From positions 1 through 34,059 of the forward strand of contig NZ_ALPT02000046.1 of the NCBI RefSeq assembly GCF_000292245.2: 34,059 bases of DNA. Reading direction: 5' to 3'. Each line of letters starts with the position of its first letter. Within the stretch, counting starts at the first letter, position 1. Source of the stretch: Alkalihalobacillus alcalophilus ATCC 27647 = CGMCC 1.3604 (GTDB taxonomy: Bacteria; Bacillota; Bacilli; Bacillales; Bacillaceae_D). This document shows positions 24,624 to 32,150 of this stretch, in pieces. The position numbers were made by a program, and so were the translations under genes. The notes under the pieces were generated by a model. That model was not told the origin of the DNA and searched no databases. It saw only the letters and a list, made by a program, of their open reading frames with translations.

Positions 24624-25392
24624 CGCTTGGGTCAATGTAAGAATCCCCTTTTTGTATGGCGAAGTAAAACTGACCTTTTTCCTCTCCCTCGGTTTTGGAG
24701 ACTGTACCAATCGTATGTCCAACTTGAATATGATCATAAATATTCACATCAATGACATTAAGCATGCCATAAATCGTTTTCGTTTGATCATAATGCTGAA
24801 CAACGACTCTTTTGCCAATTGTTTCGTCTTCTCCAATTGATTCAACAAAACCACCCTTGACCGCTTTCACTTCTTCTTGGACTCCTGTCTCCACTAAAAT
24901 CCCATGTCCATTTTCTGAAAATCGTTCCGTAATTGTTCCACCTGAAGCAGGAATCGCATAATCCAGTTCATTTATTGGCTGCTGCTCAGGATCTGGTTCC
25001 TCTTCTGTTACAGGTAACAGAGCAAGTGGTCGTCCAAATTGTTCCTCATACCAATTTGCTATCATTGCAAATTGAAATTCTTGTTCGTACGCTTGGGCGA
25101 CAACCTTTTTTGTTCCTTCCAACTGTGTCACATTTCCGTTAAAAGATATGGCAATGAGTAAAAATAAACAAGCAGCTATCATGATTCTTAATAAAAAGAA
25201 ACTTTTATCATAAATAGCCCCATCTCTTTTTGGTTCTGTAGAGTTACTTTGAAAAGAGTAGGGCTTTTTTGATCGACTTAATATGTCGGTTGCCCGATTT
25301 GAATCAAGCTGCTCTCTTGGCCTTTTAGCTACCCCTCGATTTCGGCGCTTTAAATCTGCGTCTCTTTTTAATTGATTTAATTTATTTGACAT
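24604..25392 (-). CDS. spoIVFA: Stage IV sporulation protein SpoIVFA
   Basis: Membrane-anchored scaffold and inhibitor of SpoIVFB. 262 residues from ATG 25392 (AAGGGGG six bases upstream; another ATG two codons earlier abuts it). A basic, positively charged N-terminus (about 1-60) is followed by one membrane segment (FFLLRIMIAACLFLLIAISF) and a C-terminal LytM/M23-like domain (GTITERFSENGHGILVETG, VVQHYDQTKTIYGMLNVIDVNIYDHIQVGHTIG) lacking the HxH zinc site. Its end overlaps spoIVFB. Confidence 0.93.
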   Translation of the reverse strand: MSNKLNQLKRDADLKRRNRGVAKRPREQLDSNRATDILSRSKKPYSFQSNSTEPKRDGAIYDKSFFLLRIMIAACLFLLIAISFNGNVTQLEGTKKVVAQAYEQEFQFAMIANWYEEQFGRPLALLPVTEEEPDPEQQPINELDYAIPASGGTITERFSENGHGILVETGVQEEVKAVKGGFVESIGEDETIGKRVVVQHYDQTKTIYGMLNVIDVNIYDHIQVGHTIGTVSKTEGEEKGQFYFAIQKGDSYIDPSDVISFE

Positions 25393-25517
25393 GTGCATCC
25401 CCCTTAGCGCAGCTTTTTCACATTCACTTTGTATAATCTATGACTTGTCCGGTGCACTTATGTCATAATAGAAAGACAGATTTTAAAAAGCTCAAGGCGT
25501 AAGGAGGTTACATATAA

Positions 25518-26105
25518 ATGAAAACGATAGGTGTTCTGTTGGCAGGAGGAGAATCAAGACGTTACGGTTCGCCCAAGGCCTTTGCGATGTTAAACTCTAA
25601 ACCATTTTATCAACACAGTCTCACTTGTTTAAAAGCGTTCACAAACAAACAACTCATCATTAGTCACCCAAACCTCGTTTTAAACTTTCAACAAAACGGG
25701 CATAAAAACATATATACGGATAAAGAACCGTATCAAGGGTTAGGACCATTAGCTGGAATTTTCTCGGCAATGGCATATGGCGAATCAGATTGGTATGTGA
25801 TTGCCCCTTGTGACACACCTTATCTAGAGGCTACTATTTATAAAAAATTAATCGAAAAACTTTTTCAACAAGATACAGAATATGATGCCGTTATTCCACT
25901 CGTAAACGATAAACGCCAACCATTAATCGGCCTTTATCATAGAAGAACAAAACCTTTCATCCAACAATTGTTAGATGAAAGAACATTAAAGGTAGGGGCA
26001 TTATTCCAAAGAGTGAACACTTTATTTGTAGAGGATTCGATGTTTGATAAAGACCCCCAATCTTTTCTGAATATAAACCATATCCACGATAAACCAAAAG
26101 AATAA
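25518..26105 (+). CDS. mobA: Molybdenum cofactor guanylyltransferase MobA
   Basis: Links GMP to molybdopterin. The nucleotidyltransferase signature LLAGGESRRYGSPKA is at the N-terminus; GPLAGIFSAM, VIAPCDTPYL (metal-binding Asp) and QPLIGLYHRR follow. 195 residues, normal length. AAGGAGG precedes the ATG by about ten bases. No other molybdenum-cofactor gene is in view, so it stands alone between spoIVFA (divergent) and a CNNM protein. Confidence 0.92.
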   Translation: MKTIGVLLAGGESRRYGSPKAFAMLNSKPFYQHSLTCLKAFTNKQLIISHPNLVLNFQQNGHKNIYTDKEPYQGLGPLAGIFSAMAYGESDWYVIAPCDTPYLEATIYKKLIEKLFQQDTEYDAVIPLVNDKRQPLIGLYHRRTKPFIQQLLDERTLKVGALFQRVNTLFVEDSMFDKDPQSFLNINHIHDKPKE

Positions 26106-26213
26106 GAACGAAATTTAGACTAACGCTTATAGACATAGCCAAGAAAGAAACGGAATAAATCTACTTTTTGTTTGAAATAATAATAAATATTTAATTGAAA
26201 TGGGTGTAAAACT

Positions 26214-27428
26214 TTGATCATTGCTATCATATTGTTGTTTATTGCTTCTAGTTATTTTTCAGCGAGCGAGACAGCCTTAACCGCTACAAATAAAATCAAA
26301 CTTCAAATCAAAGCAGCAAATGGCGACAAAAAATCTAAAAAATTATTGAAACTCGTCACAAATGCCGAAGAATTTATTCCTGGGATTCTGATTGCTAATA
26401 ACGTCCCTAATATTATTCTTCCTTCCTTAGTAACGATTGTAGCGTTACAATATGGCTTACCTGTTGGAATCGCGACAGGTGTATTAACCGTTTTAATTAT
26501 CATTTTTGCTGAAGTTTTGCCGAAGTCCATTGCGGCTGCATTTCCAGAACGAATCTCCTATCTCGTTTATCCGTCTACTAAAATTATGCTGATTATTTTA
26601 AAACCTTTAACCTACTTATTAAATGCTTTTACTCGATTAGTTATAAAAATAATCGGTCAAGATGATGGAAACAAAACGACTTTCTCCAAAGACGAAATGC
26701 GTGCGATGGTAGACATTGGACATACAGAAGGCACTTTTGAAAACGAAGAGATGTATCGATTGAAAGCAATGCTAGATTTTCAACATTTAAATGTGGCGGA
26801 TGTGTTGAAAACGCACCGAACGGAAGTGGAAGGAATTTCTGTTGATACAACGTTTAATGAAGCTAAAGAAATTCTGCTCTCCAACCAATTTACAAGATAT
26901 CCTGTTTACGAAGAAAACCTTGATAACATTGTTGGTGTTTTTCATTCTAAATTTTTTCTGAACTGGTCACGTGAACCTGAACAAAAAATAATCAAATTTT
27001 CTGATCCCCCTTTATTTGTTTACACTTTTCAGCCGATTAACTGGGTGTTTCGTAAAATGATGAAGGAGAAGAAACATTTAGCAATTGTGCTAGATGAGCA
27101 TGGCGGAACAGAAGGAATCATTACACATGAAGATCTTATTGAAACGATGATTGGACAAGATATCGAGGATGAGACGGATATTGACGACCATTTATTAGAC
27201 CAACACACTGATTCAACTATTATTTGTGATGCCAAAATCTCCTTAAGGCGCCTAAATAATGTTTTTCAAACAGATATTCCAGAGGAGTATGATAATTTAG
27301 CTGGTTTTTTATTACATCAATTTGGCTACCTACCAAAAGTCGGAGAACAACTAAACGATGGTAAGTTGCTTTTTGAAATTGTCGAAGCGGATTCAAGGAA
27401 ATTGATTAGGGTTAAAATTACAAAATAA
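26214..27428 (+). CDS. CNNM/CorC-HlyC family transporter-like membrane protein with CBS pair
   Basis: 404 residues. It starts at TTG 26214 (only a weak GGGTG before it; no better start upstream). An N-terminal CNNM membrane domain (about 1-150) has the family's SSYFSASETALTATN and IFAEVLPKSIAAAFPE. A cytoplasmic CBS pair follows (KTHRTEVEGISVDTTFNEAKEILLSNQFTRYPVYEENLDNIVGVFH ... HLAIVLDEHGGTEGIITHEDLIETMIG), then a C-terminal CorC_HlyC domain (AKISLRRLNNVFQTDIPEEYDNLAGFLLHQFGYLPKVGE). Relatives act in Mg2+ or Na+ export. The hemolysin name in databases is historical. Confidence 0.92.
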   Translation: MIIAIILLFIASSYFSASETALTATNKIKLQIKAANGDKKSKKLLKLVTNAEEFIPGILIANNVPNIILPSLVTIVALQYGLPVGIATGVLTVLIIIFAEVLPKSIAAAFPERISYLVYPSTKIMLIILKPLTYLLNAFTRLVIKIIGQDDGNKTTFSKDEMRAMVDIGHTEGTFENEEMYRLKAMLDFQHLNVADVLKTHRTEVEGISVDTTFNEAKEILLSNQFTRYPVYEENLDNIVGVFHSKFFLNWSREPEQKIIKFSDPPLFVYTFQPINWVFRKMMKEKKHLAIVLDEHGGTEGIITHEDLIETMIGQDIEDETDIDDHLLDQHTDSTIICDAKISLRRLNNVFQTDIPEEYDNLAGFLLHQFGYLPKVGEQLNDGKLLFEIVEADSRKLIRVKITK

Positions 27429-27594
27429 GATGACTCTGACTCATCAAAAAAGTTTTAATAAATCACCTACTATAAGAGATGTTGGCTCTTGAAACATGCA
27501 TTTACTAAATGGATGTTTCACTCCTCATTTTTCTTGGGTATTCAGTACATATAAGCATTTATTATTGGAGTTGCTCTTGAAAGGAGCCATATTG

Positions 27595-28509
27595 ATGAAA
27601 ACAAGAAAATTAGGTCGTTCTAATTTAGAAGTAAGTACAATTGGTTTAGGTTGTATGTCGCTTGGTACAAATGAACAAGAAGCGATCGCTATTCTTGAAA
27701 CAGCGATCGACCGTGGGATTAATTATCTTGATACAGCGGACTTATATGACCAGGGCTTAAATGAAGAGTTTGTCGGCAAAGCTTTAAAAGGTAAACGCGA
27801 CCAAGTCATTTTAGCGACAAAGGTCGGGAATCGTTTTGAACGCGGTGTCAGTGGCTGGAGCTGGGATCCATCTAAAAAGCATATTATGTCCGCGGTCAAA
27901 GACAGTTTATCTCGATTAAAAACAGATTATATTGATTTATATCAGTTACATGGGGGCACAATCGATGACCCAATTGATGAAACGATTGAAGCATTTGAGC
28001 AATTAAAGGACGAAGGTTTGATTCGCGAATATGGAATTTCATCGATTCGCCCAAATGTGATCCGTGAATATGTCAAACGCTCAAATATTGTTAGTGTCAT
28101 GATGCAATATAGCTTGCTTGACCGCAGACCAGAGGAGCTCTTCCCTTTTTTAGAAGAGCATCAAGTCAGTGTAGTTGCACGTGGCCCAGTCGCCAAAGGA
28201 ATATTAACAGAACGAACATTTGATAATCTTCCAGATAAAATTAAGAAAAATGGCTACCTGAACTATTCGGCACAAGAGCTAAGAGAAACAAGAATTGCTC
28301 TCTATGAAATGAAGCAGCAGCATACAATGAATGAGCTCGCCCTCACCTATTGTCTCTCTCGGCCAACCGTTGCCTCCGTTATAGCTGGAGCAAGTAGTTT
28401 AACACAATTAATTGAAAATATTGATGCTTCACAAGTGTTTCTACCTGAATCATTCCAAAAACAATTAAGCACTCTTACCAAACAAGACTTATATAAAGAC
28501 CATCGTTAA
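27595..28509 (+). CDS. yqkF: YqkF-like aldo/keto reductase
   Basis: NADPH-dependent aldo/keto reductase of unknown substrate, 304 residues. The start MKTRKLGRSNLEVSTIGLGCMSLGT at 27595 follows AAGGAG; an open extension upstream to 27496 has no ribosome binding site. The catalytic tetrad is present: Asp (LDTADLY), Tyr (LYDQG), Lys (ATKVGN) and His (YQLHGG). WDPSKKHI, SSIRPNVIREYVKRSNIVSVMMQYSLLDRRPEE and VVARGPVAKGILTE closely follow B. subtilis YqkF. Confidence 0.93.
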   Translation: MKTRKLGRSNLEVSTIGLGCMSLGTNEQEAIAILETAIDRGINYLDTADLYDQGLNEEFVGKALKGKRDQVILATKVGNRFERGVSGWSWDPSKKHIMSAVKDSLSRLKTDYIDLYQLHGGTIDDPIDETIEAFEQLKDEGLIREYGISSIRPNVIREYVKRSNIVSVMMQYSLLDRRPEELFPFLEEHQVSVVARGPVAKGILTERTFDNLPDKIKKNGYLNYSAQELRETRIALYEMKQQHTMNELALTYCLSRPTVASVIAGASSLTQLIENIDASQVFLPESFQKQLSTLTKQDLYKDHR

Positions 28510-28540
28510 TATGAATGGAAACTGTTGATAGGATTGCATA

Positions 28541-28595
28541 GAAGGGGCTGTCCCAAAGTCATGAAAATGACTTTTGAGGGTTCAGCCTCTTTTTT
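28541..28595 (+). terminator. Terminator of the aldo/keto reductase gene
   Basis: GGGCTG (28545-28550) pairs with CAGCC(T) (28583-28588) around an inner hairpin AAGTCAT-GAAA-ATGACTT, followed by six T. Confidence 0.8.
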
Positions 28596-28767
28596 GAATG
28601 TATATAAAGTGAGAGGGGAGACATCATCCACTTCGGTTCCAATAAATCTAAGGAAAGCCTACTTAATGTTCGTAAAATAACTTTTTTGACCTCTTTTTTG
28701 ATAAAATATAAAGAATTTATAAAATATCTTAAATTTACCAACCTGACAAATATAATAAAATAATCTA

Positions 28768-28882
28768 GCTACGCCTGTTAGAAGCTCGAGAAAAATCGGT
28801 TCGTCTTTATGAAGACAAAGAGCGTCTTCAAAAGCCGTCCCTAATTTTTTCTCGCTTCTGGGCGAACAGGCTTCGCTTTTTT
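28768..28882 (+). promoter_or_regulatory. Long imperfect hairpin ending in a T-run upstream of the two-component operon
   Basis: The left arm (28768-28796) reads GCTACGCCTGTT then AGAAGCTCGAGAAAAAT. The right arm (28842-28876) is its complement, AATTTTTTCTCGCTTCTG then GGCG and AACAGGCTTCGC. The arms span about 28 nt, with one 5-nt and one 1-nt bulge. Between them GAAGAC/GTCTTC forms a smaller hairpin and CGG/CCG can add to it. A run of six T follows at 28877, 20 bp before the response regulator start. It may be an attenuator or structured leader; a small MITE-like insertion is the alternative. The stretch 28596-28767 is A+T rich, with only weak promoter-like words (TTGATA 28698, TAAAAT 28720). 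Confidence 0.65.
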
Positions 28883-28902
28883 AATATAAGGGGGAGAATT
28901 CA

Positions 28903-29610
28903 ATGAACGATAAGGCGATTTTACTCGTTGAGGATGATCCAGAAATCGCACGAATTGTTTGTGATGATTTAAGAAAAAATGGGTTTGTTGTTACTTGGTC
29001 GTCTACAGGACAAGAAGGGTTAGAAGATTTTAAAAAGGGAGAATATACATTAGTGCTTATCGACTTAATGTTACCAGAATTAGACGGGTTTACATTATGT
29101 AAGTTAATTCGTGATGAATCGGATATTCCACTATTAATCATTAGTGCCAAAATTGCCGATCAAGATAAGATAAAAGGATTAAATTTAGGTGCAGATGATT
29201 ATTTAACAAAACCTTTTAGTTTAGATGAATTAAAAGCACGCATCCATTCTCACCTTAGACGCTACAATCGTTATAAAGGCATTAAAGTCGAATCTCCTCT
29301 TTATCATTATAAAGGTGGGCTAACCGTTGATTTTGAAAAGGAAAGAATCTACATAGCTAATCAACAAGTCCCTTTAACAGCTAAAGAAAAAGGAATATTC
29401 TTCTTGCTTGCTAAAAAACCATTTCAGACGTTCTCAAAAAGAGATATTTACCTACATGTTTGGTATGAACCTGAACTTGACAACGGAAAGACAGTGACTG
29501 TGCATTTAAAAAGCCTTCGAACAAAATTAAAGGAATCGTCACGTAACCCACTTTTTATCCAAACCGTTTGGGGCATTGGCTATCAATTTATCGGAGAAGA
29601 AGTGGAATGA
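28903..29610 (+). CDS. OmpR-family response regulator
   Basis: 235 residues. The receiver domain has the acidic pair Asp11/Asp12, phosphoacceptor Asp54 (LIDLMLPELDG), Ser81 and Lys103 (TKPF). The C-terminal winged-helix domain begins near 135 and includes PLTAKEKGIFFLLAKKPFQTFSKRDIYLHVW and TVTVHLKSLRTKLKE...QTVWGIGYQF. GGGGGAG precedes the ATG. The histidine kinase ATG overlaps its stop (ATGA), a clear cognate pair. Targets cannot be told, but the lipoprotein and protease downstream are likely members of its own operon. Confidence 0.95.
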   Translation: MNDKAILLVEDDPEIARIVCDDLRKNGFVVTWSSTGQEGLEDFKKGEYTLVLIDLMLPELDGFTLCKLIRDESDIPLLIISAKIADQDKIKGLNLGADDYLTKPFSLDELKARIHSHLRRYNRYKGIKVESPLYHYKGGLTVDFEKERIYIANQQVPLTAKEKGIFFLLAKKPFQTFSKRDIYLHVWYEPELDNGKTVTVHLKSLRTKLKESSRNPLFIQTVWGIGYQFIGEEVE

Positions 29611-31064
29611 AACTCAAATCATTCCTAATGTTTAGCTATTTAATCGTGATGATTTTACCGGTTGCTGTCCTTTATTTATTATATCTTGGATTGAATCAGT
29701 ATTGGCAACAAGAGTACTTCAGACAGCAAACCGAAGCAACCCTTCAATTTGCACATATTGAAGAACTTTTGAAGGACCCTGGATTGTATGATTTTAACCC
29801 ACTTGAAACATATGATATGGTCGCTGATTTAACGAGTGACAACATTGCGATTACCCTTTACCGTTCTGATGGTTTAGTCTTATACCAATCCCATCAGAGA
29901 GACTTTAAGCCATATTTTTCTTTTACAAATGTTCATAACCTTTACAGAAATATCGGTGACATCGAAACGACTCATCAAAATTACCGCTTAAAACAGCCCG
30001 TTTTATCTCAGGCTGAACTGAAAGGTTTTTATGAAATAACGATTGCCAGAGATGCATGGCTTCAAACCTATCAAAATTATAACTATTATTACTTGGCTCT
30101 CTTTATAGCCATATTTACGCTCATTTATTTAATCGTTCTTTTTTTATTACATTATAAATTAAATAAGCCGCTCAAAAGCCTAGAACATCAAATGGATGCT
30201 TTTGCAAAAGGTAAACAAACCGAAAAGATCATCCCTCGCTCAAATGATGAAATAAGCCGACTAATTTTACATTTTGAAAATATGAAAAATGAATTAATCA
30301 AACAAAATGATGCTGTCAAAAACCAACAAAACGAAAAAGAATGGATTGTTTCAACTCTATCGCACGATCTCAAAACACCTTTAACCGTTATCCGTACCTA
30401 TTCGGAAGCTTTACTAAAGGGAACAAACCTTACAGAACAAGAAAAACGAGATTATGAACAGATTTTATTTGAGAAGATGCAGTATATGGAGCATTTAATT
30501 AATGATTTAGCCATTTATACATCGATTCAATCACCCTCCTTTCAACCAAAACTCGTAAAAGTTGATGGAGAAGAGTTTTTTGACATGCTATTAAGTGGTT
30601 ATGAAGAGCTCGCTGCAGATAAAGACATTTCGTTACAACTTATCGTTGATGCACCAGGTGAATATCTTCTTGATCCAAAACAAATGATTCGTGTCGTAGA
30701 TAACCTCGTTGAAAATGGCTTGCGTTATACAAATAAGGGGAATGTACTTAGCTTAGCTGTTATCTCTTCAAATCAGAATTTACCTGAGTGGGTTTTCTCT
30801 CCATTTAAACAAGAACTAGAACACTTTCGTCAAAACGATACACTACTTCTTGTCCAAAATGAGGGTAGCTTTATACCTGAGGACCAATTGCTCTATGTAT
30901 TACAACCTTTTTATCAAGTAGAACAAGCAAGAACAAAAGGTGGTTCCTCTGGCCTAGGGCTCAGTATTGCACAACTATTAATGCAAAAACAAAAAGGTGA
31001 TTTAACAATATGCTCCAAAGCAGACTTTGGAACATTAGTTGCTTGCCGACTTCCAGAAAGGTGA
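29607..31064 (+). CDS. Sensor histidine kinase
   Basis: 485 residues starting at the ATG that overlaps the regulator stop. Membrane segment 1 at about 5-28, an extracytoplasmic domain of about 130 residues (many Tyr and Gln, no recognised fold), membrane segment 2 at about 157-180 (YYYLALFIAIFTLIYLIVLFLLHY), a HAMP linker (LNKPLKSLEHQMDAFAKGKQ) and the HisKA box STLSHDLKTPLTVIRTYSEALL with His253. The ATPase domain has VVDNLVENGLRYTN, VQNEGSFIPEDQL in place of the usual DxGxGI, and GGSSGLGLSIAQLLM. The NxG variant also occurs in active kinases such as VanS, so activity is expected. Confidence 0.94.
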   Translation: MKLKSFLMFSYLIVMILPVAVLYLLYLGLNQYWQQEYFRQQTEATLQFAHIEELLKDPGLYDFNPLETYDMVADLTSDNIAITLYRSDGLVLYQSHQRDFKPYFSFTNVHNLYRNIGDIETTHQNYRLKQPVLSQAELKGFYEITIARDAWLQTYQNYNYYYLALFIAIFTLIYLIVLFLLHYKLNKPLKSLEHQMDAFAKGKQTEKIIPRSNDEISRLILHFENMKNELIKQNDAVKNQQNEKEWIVSTLSHDLKTPLTVIRTYSEALLKGTNLTEQEKRDYEQILFEKMQYMEHLINDLAIYTSIQSPSFQPKLVKVDGEEFFDMLLSGYEELAADKDISLQLIVDAPGEYLLDPKQMIRVVDNLVENGLRYTNKGNVLSLAVISSNQNLPEWVFSPFKQELEHFRQNDTLLLVQNEGSFIPEDQLLYVLQPFYQVEQARTKGGSSGLGLSIAQLLMQKQKGDLTICSKADFGTLVACRLPER

Positions 31065-31069
31065 TATTT

Positions 31070-32146
31070 ATGAAAAAACATATAAAAGTATACATTATTT
31101 TGTCCTTAATCTTCATAACCGGCTGTTCAACTGCAACCGCAACAAGCCCTGAAGAAATCATTCACGAAGTTCTCACTAACCATACTCAATACGATTCTTA
31201 TTATGGAAAAATCCATTTAACTGAAACGATGGATGATGTTACAAATGAATCGATAATAGAAGAAAAAGTTGTGATGGATGGCAAAAGGATAGCCGTCGTC
31301 ACTAATAAGCAAACGAACGAGAAGTCTTATGGAGTATATGATGGCAGTGTGATGACCATTTATGATGAATCTTCTGCTCTCGCTTTTCAAATGACCGGAG
31401 AACTCCCCATGTTAGACGGACAATCACAATTAGAAATAATGAAAGATCTACTGAGAAGTATAGACAAAGATGCATCCTTGCAAATGGTTGGTGAAGAGAC
31501 ACTTCATGGTACTCAAACACACCACTTAACATTAAATGAAGAGAATAATGTGAACTTTATAAAAGAATTTGACATTTGGATTGATCAAAAAAATCATTTC
31601 ATCTTAAAAGCCAAAATGGTTACAGATGAAATGGTAACGACAATGGAGTATCAAGAAATTAAATTTGACGTCGCTTTTGATGATGATGAATTCCAGCTAG
31701 ACATTCCAGACGATATTTTCATTGAAAATCTAGATGAACAACTTATAGAACAAACCTCCATAAATGAAGTGAACAATATTTTTCAACAAGGGGTACTTGT
31801 TCTCGATAGTGAAGCTGCTACTTTAGCTGCTATTGAAAAATATAATAGCGATTTTCTCGATCGAACAGAATTAACGTTTGAATACACAAAGGATTATATT
31901 TCCTATGTATCTTTAGCCGTCTTTCCATCACCTGAAGATGAAATTGAGCTAATCCTAGCTGATGAAGAGCTAATTGAATTCCGAAATAGTCCTGCCACTT
32001 TAATGGTATTTGATTCCTTTAAATCTATAGCTTGGGATGAGAATGGCTTACGTTATTCCTTAATGAGCGAACACCCACAAGTGACAGTAGATGATTTATT
32101 AAAACTAGAAGAGCAATTTATCTTAAGTTCTGAATGGAAAGAGTGA
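31070..32146 (+). CDS. LolA/DUF4367-like lipoprotein
   Basis: 359 residues from ATG 31070 (AAAGGTG upstream, five bases after the kinase stop). The signal peptide ends in a lipobox ITGC (MKKHIKVYIILSLIFITGC), so the protein should be anchored outside the membrane. The middle (about 30-235) resembles the LolA-like/outer-membrane-lipoprotein-sorting fold found in Firmicute lipoproteins (SYYGKIHLTETM, YGVYDGSVMTIYDESS, EFDIWIDQKNHFILKAKM). The C-terminal part (about 245-355) ends SIAWDENGLRYSLMSEHPQVTVDDLLKLEEQFI, as in DUF4367 domains. Placement suggests an accessory sensor or a client of the downstream protease (inference). Confidence 0.82.
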   Translation: MKKHIKVYIILSLIFITGCSTATATSPEEIIHEVLTNHTQYDSYYGKIHLTETMDDVTNESIIEEKVVMDGKRIAVVTNKQTNEKSYGVYDGSVMTIYDESSALAFQMTGELPMLDGQSQLEIMKDLLRSIDKDASLQMVGEETLHGTQTHHLTLNEENNVNFIKEFDIWIDQKNHFILKAKMVTDEMVTTMEYQEIKFDVAFDDDEFQLDIPDDIFIENLDEQLIEQTSINEVNNIFQQGVLVLDSEAATLAAIEKYNSDFLDRTELTFEYTKDYISYVSLAVFPSPEDEIELILADEELIEFRNSPATLMVFDSFKSIAWDENGLRYSLMSEHPQVTVDDLLKLEEQFILSSEWKE

Positions 32147-32150
32147 TTGG

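Noticed and set aside
25392..25517. Sigma-E promoter for spoIVFA
   Set aside because: TATACAAAG on the minus strand resembles a -10, but no -35 element sits at the right distance, so I do not list it.
28545..28595. Insertion-sequence end (GGGGCTGTCCC resembles ends of some IS families)
   Set aside because: It forms a complete hairpin with a T-run directly behind a gene, and there is no transposase fragment or matching second end nearby.
30840..30920. Inactive ATPase domain in the histidine kinase (no DxGxGI)
   Set aside because: VQNEGSFIP corresponds to the NxG variant found in working kinases; the N box and the GLGL box are intact.
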